In this document: positions 45,809-54,872 of the stretch, one piece after another
Layout: every line of letters begins with the position of its first letter
How positions within the stretch are numbered: the first letter of the stretch is position 1
Assembly (NCBI RefSeq): GCF_018343515.1
Contig: NZ_JAGYPD010000001.1
Coordinates: 372,001-436,000, forward strand
DNA length: 64,000 nucleotides
Direction: 5' to 3'
From: Bacillus sp. FJAT-50079
GTDB lineage: Bacteria; Bacillota; Bacilli; Bacillales; Bacillaceae_C
Position numbers and translations under genes: made by a program
Notes under the pieces: model-generated
Told to the model about the DNA's origin: nothing
Database searches by the model: none
The model's input: only the letters and a program-made list of their open reading frames with translations

Positions 45809-46999
45809 TTAAGCCTCCTTTGGTACTTCAATTAATACCGCATCGCCTTGACCGCCCCCGGAACAGATCGAGGCAATACCAAGTCCACCACCACACCTTT
45901 TCAATTCATACATAAGCGTTAGGATGATCCGTGCCCCACTCGCACCAATCGGATGCCCTAATGCAACCGCCCCGCCATTTACATTCACCTTTTCTGAATC
46001 TAGCCCGGCAATTTTACTGCTCGTAAGCACTACTGCTGCAAAAGCCTCATTGATTTCAAAAAGATCAATCTCATCAAGCGTTTTTCCTGTTTTCTTTAAT
46101 AATTGTTCAATGACCAATCCCGGAGTTTTTGGAAAATCCTTTGCCTCCACAGCAATTTCAGCGTGACCTAATATATAGGCGAGCGGTCGTCTTCCCTCTT
46201 TTATGGCGCGTTCTTCGCTCATTAATACGAGTGCGGCTGCGCCGTCATTCACTCCCGGAGCATTGCCGGCGGTGATCGTTCCATCTTGATCAAACACGGA
46301 TGTTAGTTTCGTTAACTTTTCGAGCGTTGTATCGCTGCGCGGTGCTTCATCTTTGTCAATGAGGAGTGGCTCCCCCTTTCGTTGTGGGATTTCCACTTTA
46401 ACGATTTCTTCTGCAAAATATCCCGCTTCGATCGCCTTCATCGCCCGTTTATGGCTTCGCAGCGCCCATTCATCTTGCTCTTCTCTCGTAATCTCGTATT
46501 CTTTTGCGGTCGCATTGCCATACGTTCCCATATGAACTCCAGTAAATGAACAAGTTAAGCCATCATACTTGAGCAAATCGATCATCTTTGCATCGCCCAT
46601 TTTATAGCCCCAACGCGCATTTTTCAGTGCATATGGGGCATTGGACATCGACTCCATCCCGCCCGCAACGATCAGTTCTTCATCTCCTGCCCGGATAATT
46701 TGATCAGCTAATGTGATCGCCCGCATTCCTGACGCACACACTTTATTGATCGTTTCTGTTTTTACATCCCAAGGCAAGCCGGCTTTACGAGCTGCTTGCC
46801 GTGATGGCAATTGACCTTGCCCACCTTGCAAAACGTTTCCAAGGATCACTTCCTGAACCAATTCCGGATTAACATCCGCCCGTTGTAACGCTTCTTTTAG
46901 CGCCATCCCTCCAAGCTGGGAAGCAGTCAACGAATGTAATCCGCCACCTAATTTTCCAAAAGGTGTCCGTGCTCCCGACAAAATAACCGTTCGTGCCAT
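45809..46999 (-). CDS. Acetyl-CoA acetyltransferase (thiolase)
   Basis: 396-residue thiolase. Nucleophilic Cys in [22 protein letters not shown] motif, His in [14 protein letters not shown] and second Cys in [13 protein letters not shown]. Typical of acetoacetyl-CoA thiolases (MmgA/AtoB). ATG 46999 chosen, 8 bases after GAGGAGG. Second gene of the operon, 17 bases after fadF. Confidence 0.95.
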   Translation of the reverse strand: MARTVILSGARTPFGKLGGGLHSLTASQLGGMALKEALQRADVNPELVQEVILGNVLQGGQGQLPSRQAARKAGLPWDVKTETINKVCASGMRAITLADQIIRAGDEELIVAGGMESMSNAPYALKNARWGYKMGDAKMIDLLKYDGLTCSFTGVHMGTYGNATAKEYEITREEQDEWALRSHKRAMKAIEAGYFAEEIVKVEIPQRKGEPLLIDKDEAPRSDTTLEKLTKLTSVFDQDGTITAGNAPGVNDGAAALVLMSEERAIKEGRRPLAYILGHAEIAVEAKDFPKTPGLVIEQLLKKTGKTLDEIDLFEINEAFAAVVLTSSKIAGLDSEKVNVNGGAVALGHPIGASGARIILTLMYELKRCGGGLGIASICSGGGQGDAVLIEVPKEA

Positions 47000-47016
47000 C
47001 ACCCATCCCTCCTCAT

Positions 47017-49116
47017 TTAAGCCGTACTTGCTACGATCGATCTTTCTAGCAACTCAGCGATATCATATGTTTTCACCTGGTCTTCGACTTCTTTTGCTTT
47101 TGTTCCGTCTGACAGCATCGTTAAACAATATGGACAGCCCGAACTGATTACCGTCGGGTCGACCGCTAATGCCTGCTCCGTTCTAGCAACGTTCACACGC
47201 TGGCCCGTATCCTCTTCCATCCACATCATTCCGCCGCCAGCCCCACAGCACATTCCGTTTTCACGGTTGCGTTCCATTTCGACGAGCTTCACACCCGGAA
47301 TTTTTTTCAATAGCTCACGCGGCGGATCGTACACGTCGTTATAACGTCCCAAATAGCATGAATCGTGGAAAGTGATCGTTTCTTCCACGGCGTATTGTGG
47401 TTGTAAACGTCCTTCTTTTACTAGTTCATAAAGCAATTCGGTATGATGATACACTTCTGCTTTTAATCCAAAATCAGGATATTCATTTTTGAAAATATTG
47501 TATGCATGTGGATCAATCGTCACAATTTTTTCTACATTATTTTTCTCGAACTCAGCAATATTTGCTGTTGCAAGCTCTTGGAATAAAAATTCATTTCCTA
47601 ATCTTCTGGGGGTATCTCCTGAGTTTTTTTCCTTATTGCCGAGGATCGCAAACGAGACGCCGGCTGCGTTTAACAGTTTTACAAAAGCAAGGGCGATTTT
47701 TTGGCTGCGGTTATCAAACGCTCCCATGGAACCAACCCAGAACAAATACTCAAAATCCTCGCCTGCTTTTTTCAATTCCTTCACCGTCGGCACATATACA
47801 TCCTCACGCCCATCGCGCCAATTTTCTTTCTCCTTGCGGTTTAATCCCCATGGATTGCCTTGACGCTCAATGTTTTGCATTGCACGTTGAGCATCCGGAT
47901 TCATTTTTCCTTCGGTTAAAACGAGATAACGGCGCATATCGATAATATGGCTCACATGCTTATTCATTACTGGGCATTGATCTTCACAATTGCGGCATGT
48001 CGTACAAGCCCACAGTTCTTCCTCAGTAATAATGTCCCCGATCATATTTGGTGCGTAGTCAACCGCCGAAGCAGCCTCAATCGTTCCTTTACTGTTACCT
48101 GCCTTGGCAAGCTGATTTCCGATTGTCCCCGAAAAGGCATACGTCGGTACCCACGGCTGTTTATGCGTAACAGCCGCACCGTAATTCGTCAGATGATCGC
48201 GCAGTTTGACCATAATATCCATCGGGGAAAGCATTTTACCTGTTCCCGTAGCCGGACACATATTCGTACAACGCCCACATTCTACACATGCATATAAATC
48301 AACAAGCTGAAGATCGGTAAATTCATCAATTTTTCCAACTCCGAATGTTTCTTGAGATTCGTCCTCAAAATCAATCGGCTCAAGCTTTTTTCCGCCATCT
48401 AATGGCTCAAGGTAAGCATTAGCCGGGCCCGCGATTAAATGGGCATGCTTTGATTGCGGGACATAGACGAGGAAAGAAAGCAATAATAATAAATGTAGCC
48501 ACCATGCGATATAGAAGACGACCGCAGCAGCAGTCGAACTCATCCAGCCAAAGATAGCGGCAATGCCAGAAGCAACTGGCTCAGACCAAGTAAACTCATT
48601 TCCATTCCATATGAGTGCCATGCCATTTCCAAGCAGCACTGTTAGCATTAAGCCCCCGATGAACAAAAGAACGAGCCCTGCATAAAAACCACGCTTCAGT
48701 CTGACAAGTTTTTCAATATAGCGGCGGTAAAATGCCCAAACGACCGCAACTAAAATCGCGAGGGTAACGAGCTCTTGGAAAAATTTAAAACCTGGATAAA
48801 GCGGACCAAGCGGGAGATGTGATCCAGGCGCAAGTCCTTTCCAAATATAATCAATTGCACCGAACTGCACGAGAATGAATCCATAAAAAAATACAACGTG
48901 AATGGCGCCACTTTTTTTATCTTTCAAAAGCTTCTTTTGCCCAAACACGTTGATCCAAATTTTATTAAGACGCGCTTTTAAGTTGTGATCGAATTCCGCC
49001 TTTTTGCCAAGTTTAATGAACGCAATGCGCGTCTTCACGACATAGATAAATAAAGAAATAGCGTAAGCGGTTACAATGATGAACGCGATCCAGTTCACCC
49101 ATAACAATATATTCAC
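47017..49116 (-). CDS. fadF: FadF/YwjF-type membrane iron-sulfur oxidoreductase
   Basis: 699-residue protein thought to pass electrons from acyl-CoA dehydrogenation/ETF to quinone. Five or six N-terminal helices (residues 1-220, NarI-like), then two 4Fe-4S motifs ([18 protein letters not shown] and [16 protein letters not shown]) and two CCG domains ([16 protein letters not shown] ... [26 protein letters not shown]). Start at GTG 49114-49116, 8 bases after GGGAG. First gene of the operon; promoter with palindrome just upstream. Confidence 0.94.
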   Translation of the reverse strand: MNILLWVNWIAFIIVTAYAISLFIYVVKTRIAFIKLGKKAEFDHNLKARLNKIWINVFGQKKLLKDKKSGAIHVVFFYGFILVQFGAIDYIWKGLAPGSHLPLGPLYPGFKFFQELVTLAILVAVVWAFYRRYIEKLVRLKRGFYAGLVLLFIGGLMLTVLLGNGMALIWNGNEFTWSEPVASGIAAIFGWMSSTAAAVVFYIAWWLHLLLLLSFLVYVPQSKHAHLIAGPANAYLEPLDGGKKLEPIDFEDESQETFGVGKIDEFTDLQLVDLYACVECGRCTNMCPATGTGKMLSPMDIMVKLRDHLTNYGAAVTHKQPWVPTYAFSGTIGNQLAKAGNSKGTIEAASAVDYAPNMIGDIITEEELWACTTCRNCEDQCPVMNKHVSHIIDMRRYLVLTEGKMNPDAQRAMQNIERQGNPWGLNRKEKENWRDGREDVYVPTVKELKKAGEDFEYLFWVGSMGAFDNRSQKIALAFVKLLNAAGVSFAILGNKEKNSGDTPRRLGNEFLFQELATANIAEFEKNNVEKIVTIDPHAYNIFKNEYPDFGLKAEVYHHTELLYELVKEGRLQPQYAVEETITFHDSCYLGRYNDVYDPPRELLKKIPGVKLVEMERNRENGMCCGAGGGMMWMEEDTGQRVNVARTEQALAVDPTVISSGCPYCLTMLSDGTKAKEVEDQVKTYDIAELLERSIVASTA

Positions 49117-49158
49117 TGATAGCACTCCCTTCTTTATATTCTTAATGTTGTTAATTTT

Positions 49159-49186
49159 ATTATATAATGAATGAGCATTCAGTCAA
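49159..49186 (-). promoter_or_regulatory. fadF operon sigma-A promoter with embedded FadR-like operator
   Basis: Minus strand TTGACT (49181-49186), 16 bases, TATAAT (49159-49164). The spacer and -35 contain TGAATGAGCATTCAGTCA (plus strand 49168-49185), with perfect arms TGAATG/CATTCA; it differs at few positions from the TGAATGA...TCATTCA palindrome known for B. subtilis FadR. Confidence 0.75.
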
Positions 49187-49237
49187 GACAGGATTTTTGT
49201 TCTATTCGGGAATGTGAAAGCTTTTAATCGGGGAAGA

Positions 49238-49667
49238 TCATTGACTTTGAAGAAGAAATGAGCGGATAAGGGACGGAGTTTTTTTCGAGGAAGATTAGAA
49301 GAGGGCTTATTCGACCGAGAAATGAGCTTTTCTGCTTTCGTGGGAGATTAAAACTGACCTATTCCACCGGGGGACGAGTTTTTCTGCTTTCACGGGAGAT
49401 TAAAACTAGCCTATTCGACCGAGGGACGAGTTTTTCCGCTTTCATGGGAGATTAAAACTGACCTATTCGACCGAGTGACGAGTTTTTCCGCTTCCATGGG
49501 AGATTAAAACTGACCTATTCGACCGGGGGACGAGTTTTTCTGCTTTCATGGGAGATTAAAACTAGCCTATTCGACCGGGGGACGAGTTTTTCCGCTTTCA
49601 TGGGAGATTAAAACTAACCTATTCGACCGGGGGACGAGTTTTTCTGCTTTCATGGGAGAATAGAGAA
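49238..49667. repeat. 52-bp minisatellite upstream of the fadF promoter
   Basis: Six full units start at 49342, 49394, 49446, 49498, 49550 and 49602 (exact 52-bp steps), with a partial at 49654 and decayed copies at 49290 and about 49238. The unit starts GGGAGATTAAAACTGACCTA and contains TTCGACCGGGGGACGAG and TTTTCTGCTTTCAT. 52 is not a multiple of three and no frame stays open. It fills most of the 632-bp btuD-fadF gap. Confidence 0.9.
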
Positions 49668-49748
49668 CATAATATTATGACAGTAGCTGGTCGTATGGAT
49701 AATGAAAGACTTTTGCTATGTGAATGAGCAAAAGCCTTCCCTCTAAGT

Positions 49749-50996
49749 CTATGATCCCTTGATCCACGCAGCGATTTTTTCAGTTACCCTTCTTGCTTGG
49801 AGATGATTCCCTGTTTGCGTTGCACCAACAATGATACTACTAGAAGATGAGCGCTCATCTCGAGCTTTTGCCGCAGCGATGTCGACAACGAGCGTAACCA
49901 ATTGTTCATCGGATAGGAACGCTTCGATAAAAATCCAGATTTCATTTGCCGACGTCACAAGGAAGACGGAAAACTCTTTTTCTCTTATGTGTTTTGTTGT
50001 TACTTTCTGTGCTGGAAATGCATGAGTGGATAGAATCGTATTCGGTCGCGCCTCCTCTTTTTTCGATGTCCGGATGAAAGATTGATGCCAACCGATCCCA
50101 CCACCGGAAGCAACACCCGTAGCAATCGTTCGTAATGGGAGTGGTGAGCAATACTCCAGCACACTATCGGTTTTATTTAAAAATCGTTCTCCAACGCTGG
50201 TCTCTGCTTCCCTTTGCATCAATTCAGGTAATAGAAGCATTTGCGGCTGTGGTACATGGGGATGCGGTTGATTGACAACTGTCGTATTATATATATCGCG
50301 AATTTTCTCTTCTTGCAAAATTTCTTCTGGTGCACCAAGGGCATTCACTTCTCCTTGATGTAATAATAAAAGCCGGTCACAATAAAGCCCGGCAAGATTG
50401 ACATCGTGAAAAATAGAAATGACCGTCATCCCTTGCTCTCTTGTCCATTTTTTAAGTTGATCTAAAAGATCTTTTTGAAAAGAGAGATCCAAATGATTCG
50501 TTGGCTCATCCAATAGTAAAATTTCCGGTTCTTGGGCAAGTGCTTGGGCAAGAAACACACGCTGTCTTTCCCCACCTGATAATTCATGAAGCATTTTCGA
50601 TTGCAGCTTTTCGACCCCTGTCATATTCATCACTGTTTGAATGACTTCTTCATCATAAGGCTGCTTAGAATGAAATAAGCCTTTTTGATGTGGATAGCGT
50701 CCAAGCGCAACCGTTTCTTTCACTGTGTAGGAAAAAAAAGCTGATGATACTTGTGGCAAGACAGCCACTTTTTTCGCGAGCTCTTTAGCTGAGTACTTAT
50801 GGAGTGAGCGACCTTTTAATAAAATCTCTCCCTGCTCAGGGACAAGCAGCTTACTCATCATTTTTAATAATGTTGTCTTCCCACTTCCATTTGGTCCTAG
50901 TATTCCGAATAGCTCCCCTTGTCTCACTGAAAAATTTACGTTTTTTAAAACTGTTTGACCAGGGTAACCTCCTGATAACTGATGTATGTTCAGCAT
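49749..50996 (-). CDS. Cobalamin ABC transporter ATPase fused to a CbiZ-like domain (YvrA type)
   Basis: 415 residues. Residues 1-255 are an ABC ATPase with Walker A GILGPNGSGKTTLLK, signature LHELSGGERQRV and Walker B EILLLDEPTNHLDLS. Residues about 275-415 resemble adenosylcobinamide amidohydrolase CbiZ (LRTIATGVASGGGIGW; LSDEQLVTLVVDIAAAKARDE; a C-terminal helix), an enzyme that salvages cobinamide. The CbiZ part looks short: the central region with TAA and NA..PG motifs is not found, so activity is doubtful. Two bases after btuC, last gene of the riboswitch operon. Confidence 0.83.
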   Translation of the reverse strand: MLNIHQLSGGYPGQTVLKNVNFSVRQGELFGILGPNGSGKTTLLKMMSKLLVPEQGEILLKGRSLHKYSAKELAKKVAVLPQVSSAFFSYTVKETVALGRYPHQKGLFHSKQPYDEEVIQTVMNMTGVEKLQSKMLHELSGGERQRVFLAQALAQEPEILLLDEPTNHLDLSFQKDLLDQLKKWTREQGMTVISIFHDVNLAGLYCDRLLLLHQGEVNALGAPEEILQEEKIRDIYNTTVVNQPHPHVPQPQMLLLPELMQREAETSVGERFLNKTDSVLEYCSPLPLRTIATGVASGGGIGWHQSFIRTSKKEEARPNTILSTHAFPAQKVTTKHIREKEFSVFLVTSANEIWIFIEAFLSDEQLVTLVVDIAAAKARDERSSSSSIIVGATQTGNHLQARRVTEKIAAWIKGS

Positions 50997-50998
50997 TG

Positions 50999-52060
50999 CT
51001 ATCCTCTACTTTCCATTCGTCGTTTCACTAATATTGCTGCAAATGCCGGCGCTCCGATAAGTGCAGTTATAACGCCGATTGGCAGCTCAGCCGGCTGAAT
51101 GATGGTTCGGGCCGTTAAATCAGCGAGTATAAGGAAGGCAGCGCCAACGAGCAGCGTTAATGGTAAAAGCCTGCGATGATCAGGCCCTGAGAGAATACGA
51201 ACAAAATGAGGAATAACGAGTCCAACAAATCCGATCGTTCCCGAAACGGCAACAGCCGCACCTGTAAGCATTGAGCCAGCTACAAGAATAACAAGCTTAC
51301 GCAATTCAACGTTTACTCCTAGATGCTGCGCACGCTCTTCTCCAAATGACATCGCATTGAGCTCCCTAGAATTGAAAAGTAATATTATACTGCCGATAAT
51401 GAAGAACGGTAGAATAATCCGGATATAACTCCAGCCCCGCATCGAAACACTACCAAGTAGCCAACCGATAATTTGCCGTAATTCTTCCCCCGATAAGGCA
51501 ATCATTAATGATAGAAGGGCACCAAGAAATGAGCTAAAAATAATTCCCGTTAAAATAATCGTCTCCACCTTCATCGAAGGTTCAACTGTTTTAGCAAATA
51601 GTAATACGAGGAATAAAGTAATGAAGGCAGCAATAATGCTTATAAATGGCAATGTGAAGATTCCCGTCATCGGTAAACTTAGTTGAAAAAATAACACACA
51701 AACTGCACCAATCGATGCGCCTGATGACACGCCAAGTGTGTATGGATCTGCGAGCGGATTACGAAGTAGGCCTTGGAAGGCCGCTCCCGCTAAAGCGAGA
51801 GAAGCCCCAACAAGTCCAGCTAAAATCACACGTGGTAAGCGAATTTTCATAACGATGTTTGTATTCATTGGATCAAGCGAATGATTGAGCGGTAAATGAA
51901 ATACCTCGCTACCAATGATCGCCATGATTTCCTTGAAAGGTACATGTACTGTTCCAAGGGAAATCGCAAGCAACATAGCGAAAAATAAGCAACCCGTTGC
52001 TACACTGTATGAAATTACCGTTTTACTTCCCGAAAACATCCGGGTAAATGGCTTTTGCAA
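50999..52060 (-). CDS. btuC: Cobalamin ABC transporter permease (BtuC/FecCD family)
   Basis: 353-residue permease with about ten membrane helices. RLPRVILAGLVGASLALAGA and LLRNPLADPYTLGVSSGASI are the FecCD signatures; VSGTIGFVGLVIPHFVRILS is the ATPase-contact loop. The start is either TTG 52060 (AAGGAG 9 bases upstream, overlapping btuF by 38 bases) or ATG 52039, which lacks a good site. B12 specificity is inferred from the riboswitch and the neighbouring genes. Confidence 0.9.
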   Translation of the reverse strand: MQKPFTRMFSGSKTVISYSVATGCLFFAMLLAISLGTVHVPFKEIMAIIGSEVFHLPLNHSLDPMNTNIVMKIRLPRVILAGLVGASLALAGAAFQGLLRNPLADPYTLGVSSGASIGAVCVLFFQLSLPMTGIFTLPFISIIAAFITLFLVLLFAKTVEPSMKVETIILTGIIFSSFLGALLSLMIALSGEELRQIIGWLLGSVSMRGWSYIRIILPFFIIGSIILLFNSRELNAMSFGEERAQHLGVNVELRKLVILVAGSMLTGAAVAVSGTIGFVGLVIPHFVRILSGPDHRRLLPLTLLVGAAFLILADLTARTIIQPAELPIGVITALIGAPAFAAILVKRRMESRG

Positions 52061-52991
52061 GCTCCTCTACTCCTTCAACAACTCTTGGACCCGAACGGCT
52101 CACAAGGTCTTCGTTCACTTCATACACTTGCTTTTCTTTCACAGCTGTTACATCTTCCCAACCTGCACGCTCTAATACTTGATCAACTGCATTTTCAACA
52201 TATCCATATGTAAGCACGATGACGTCCGGGTTAAGGGCGATGATTGCTTCTTCATTCATTTGCGGCCAACCTTCCTCTTCCACCGCATTTTTCGCATGAA
52301 TCAATTCAAGCATCTCGTTTATAAATGTATTTTTCCCTGTTGCATAAATTTCTGGTGCGGGAGATATTTCAACAAATACTGATTTTTGATCTTCATCTGA
52401 AATCGACTCTGCTTGTTTTTTCAATTCTGCCAATTTCCCTTTCATATCTTCGATCAATGTATCCGCTTCTTCTATTTTACCCGTTGCTTTTCCAATCATT
52501 TCAATTGATTCATACACTCCATCAAAGCTTTGGGCATCATTAACAACAAGTACAGTTACTCCGCTATCCTCTAACTGTTGCAATCCTGCTTCCCAATACG
52601 AAGCAGTTGAAGCGTGTGCGAGCACAACGTCAGGTTCTAATGAAATGATCTTTTCGATATTCAGCTCCATAAATGTTGAGACGATTTCTTTATCTGCCAC
52701 TTCTTCCGGATAGTTATCTACATCTGTCACACCGACGATTGTTTCACCTTCACCTAGTGCATATACAATTTCCGTGTTGCTCGGAATTAGCGAAACAATT
52801 TTCTCTGGCTTTTGTTCAAGATTAACATCTTTTCCGACACCATCTTTAATAGTTACCGGAAATGCCGCTTCTTTTTCATTTGCTTGCTCTGTTACTGGTT
52901 CTTTTTCAGCCGGCTTTGGATCCGCAGTAGCTCCACAAGCAGTTAATAATGCGAGTAGCAAAGCTGCTAACAATAGGTGTAATTTTTTCAT
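52023..52991 (-). CDS. btuF: Cobalamin-binding lipoprotein (BtuF family)
   Basis: 322-residue substrate-binding protein. A signal peptide with lipobox LLALLTACGATA anchors it to the outer face of the membrane. The class III binding fold shows KIVSLIPSNTEIVYALGEGE, VGVTDVDNYPEEV and IALNPDVIVLTYGYV. First gene of the operon btuF-btuC-btuD/cbiZ. GGAGG lies 10 bases ahead of the ATG, right after the riboswitch terminator. Confidence 0.92.
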   Translation of the reverse strand: MKKLHLLLAALLLALLTACGATADPKPAEKEPVTEQANEKEAAFPVTIKDGVGKDVNLEQKPEKIVSLIPSNTEIVYALGEGETIVGVTDVDNYPEEVADKEIVSTFMELNIEKIISLEPDVVLAHASTASYWEAGLQQLEDSGVTVLVVNDAQSFDGVYESIEMIGKATGKIEEADTLIEDMKGKLAELKKQAESISDEDQKSVFVEISPAPEIYATGKNTFINEMLELIHAKNAVEEEGWPQMNEEAIIALNPDVIVLTYGYVENAVDQVLERAGWEDVTAVKEKQVYEVNEDLVSRSGPRVVEGVEELAKAIYPDVFGK

Positions 52992-53021
52992 TCTGCCTAC
53001 TCCTCCTCTTTTTTTACAAAA

Positions 53022-53049
53022 TAAAAAACACCCTCACAGAAGGAAGATG
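53022..53049 (-). terminator. Riboswitch expression-platform terminator
   Basis: Minus strand ACATCTTC (53042-53049) pairs with GAGGGTGT (53028-53035, two G-T pairs) and is followed by six T, 30 bases before btuF. Termination would occur when B12 is bound. Confidence 0.7.
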
Positions 53050-53112
53050 TACATTAGAACATAAAGCGACGAATGCCGCTTCTTCACCTCCCTATCCTCG
53101 TAGGTACGCTGG

Positions 53113-53283
53113 TGCAGTGGCATCGGCAGGTCTCCTGGCTCATGGTCATTGCTTGCTGCACCTTCCCATGCATCGCACAGTGGTTTTTAACAGCTCACTC
53201 CCATTTACAGTGGCGGGACCGCGTTGGAATTGCACCAACTTCCCTTTTCAGCTCCTTTTTGAAAAGAAGCACCGACGTCCAAG
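53113..53283 (-). ncRNA. Cobalamin riboswitch
   Basis: Minus strand, in order: GTCGGTGC, AAAAGGGAA, GGTGCAATTCC, GCGGTCCCGCCACTGT (B12 box region), GAGCCAGGAGACCTGCC. These are the conserved blocks of the AdoCbl aptamer with normal spacing. It lies in the leader of btuF and is followed by a second small hairpin (53063-53080) and the terminator. Confidence 0.96.
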
Positions 53284-53417
53284 CTATGTAGTTGAATGAA
53301 CATCCATTATTATACATGTTTTTTTCTTTTCTCACATCTTTTTTGGTACTATTAAGGGAATACTTACTAAAGATTAAAGTGAAAGAATTCGATGAGAACG
53401 TATTTGGAGGATAACTA

Positions 53418-54611
53418 ATGGGATCGTTTGCAACAGTTTGCGTCATCATTTTGATCATCGTGCTATGGGGGTATATCGACTTTCATATCGGAAAGTACAT
53501 CCATCGAAAACGTTGGAAAACGCGTGAATATCCGATCCGGGACGGCAAACTCGAATTGATTACGAATGGATCAGATTTATATCAAGCTTATTTCTCTGAT
53601 TTGCAAGCAGCCACATCAACGATCCACATTCTTTTTTATATCGTCAAAAATGACCGTTTTAGCCAAGCTTTTTTTGAAGCCTTGAAGAAGCAAGCTATAA
53701 AAGGTGTAAAAGTCCGGCTACTACTAGACTGGTTCGGTGGTCGCAGCGTACCAAAACAATGGATAAAAGAGGCCCGTGCCGTCGGTATCCATATCGCTTA
53801 TTGCCACAAACCGCGCTTGCCATTTCTCATGTTTTCCCTCCAACAGCGAAACCATCGGAAAATTACGATCATCGATGGTCAGGTTGGCTATCTAGGCGGA
53901 TACAATATTGGGAAGGAATACATTGATCTCGATCCTGAACTGTCTCCATGGCGCGATTATCACGTTCGCTTAATCGGTGAGGCCGTTGCCGATCTTGAAC
54001 AGGAATTTTTAATGGATTGGGAGCGAGCAACAGGGGACGCTTTTCAAATTATACAACCATCCCCCTCCCGATTTGATATGGAGCATCGGCTTTATCCATC
54101 TGAAGGAGTCGATGTAGAAAACATGCTCATTCAACTCATTGAAAAAGCAAAAACGTCGCTTGTGATTGGCACCCCTTACTTTATTCCACCAAGAAGATTA
54201 TTTTCAGCAATCGAAGCGGCAATGGATAGAGGAGTAAACGTCACTGTACTCGTTCCAAATAAATCCGATCACCCGCTTGTAAAAGAAGCTTCTTTTCGCT
54301 ATTTACGACGAATCCTCGCTAAAGATGGGATCGTTTATCAATTTGAGAATGGATTTTTTCACGCGAAAGTGATTGTCATTGATGGGAAAATCTGTGACAT
54401 TGGCACAGCTAATTTTGATTACAGAAGCATCCTCTTAAACCATGAAATCAATTGTTTTATTTATGAACGAGCATTCATTGCCGAAGTCGAGGCGGCGCTC
54501 GCTGAAGACATTCGTCATTCGACCCGCCTCAAACTGGAAAACTTATATTCACTTCCACTCGGCGCTCGCTGGAAAGAAGGAATTAGCTATATTATAAAGG
54601 GATTATTGTAA
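53418..54611 (+). CDS. ywjE: Cardiolipin synthase-like phospholipase D family protein (YwjE)
   Basis: 397-residue protein with one N-terminal membrane helix (ATVCVIILIIVLWGYIDFHI) and two HKD motifs: HRKITIIDGQVGYLGGYNIG and HAKVIVIDGKICDIGTANFD. Each supplies half of the active site for phosphatidyl transfer between phosphatidylglycerol molecules. The single membrane helix is fewer than in ClsA (two). GGAGG lies 7 bases ahead of the ATG. Divergent from the B12 operon. Confidence 0.9.
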   Translation: MGSFATVCVIILIIVLWGYIDFHIGKYIHRKRWKTREYPIRDGKLELITNGSDLYQAYFSDLQAATSTIHILFYIVKNDRFSQAFFEALKKQAIKGVKVRLLLDWFGGRSVPKQWIKEARAVGIHIAYCHKPRLPFLMFSLQQRNHRKITIIDGQVGYLGGYNIGKEYIDLDPELSPWRDYHVRLIGEAVADLEQEFLMDWERATGDAFQIIQPSPSRFDMEHRLYPSEGVDVENMLIQLIEKAKTSLVIGTPYFIPPRRLFSAIEAAMDRGVNVTVLVPNKSDHPLVKEASFRYLRRILAKDGIVYQFENGFFHAKVIVIDGKICDIGTANFDYRSILLNHEINCFIYERAFIAEVEAALAEDIRHSTRLKLENLYSLPLGARWKEGISYIIKGLL

Positions 54612-54837
54612 TATGAAACCGTTCGAATTTCTTATTGAAGCAAATACTATCGTTTTGGCCTGGAATTATTGAAGTGATTTTATGAGATCTGACGTTTGCT
54701 TGTTATTGGATAGCGGCTCATCTACTAGAATTTAGGGGGTCCCTACTTTCTACATCCATTAGAACTGGAGCTTACCTACCGAACTTCGAGAAATTCCCCT
54801 ACAAATTAGAAGTACTTCTTCATATTAGTATCCATTC

Positions 54838-54870
54838 AAAAAGGCCGCTATTGAACATAGCGGCCTTTTT
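54838..54870. terminator. Terminator of argS (bidirectional)
   Basis: AAGGCCGCTAT (54841-54851)/ATAGCGGCCTT (54857-54867), T-runs on both strands; 3 bases past the argS stop. The 54612-54837 gap shows nothing else. Confidence 0.9.
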
Positions 54871-54872
54871 TA

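Noticed and set aside
49205-49225. CcpA cre site near TGTGAAAGCTTTTAAT
   Set aside because: Two mismatches at key positions, including the central CG; too weak to call.
49342-49667. CRISPR array
   Set aside because: The 52-bp copies are contiguous and alike over their whole length; there are no unique spacers and no cas genes nearby.
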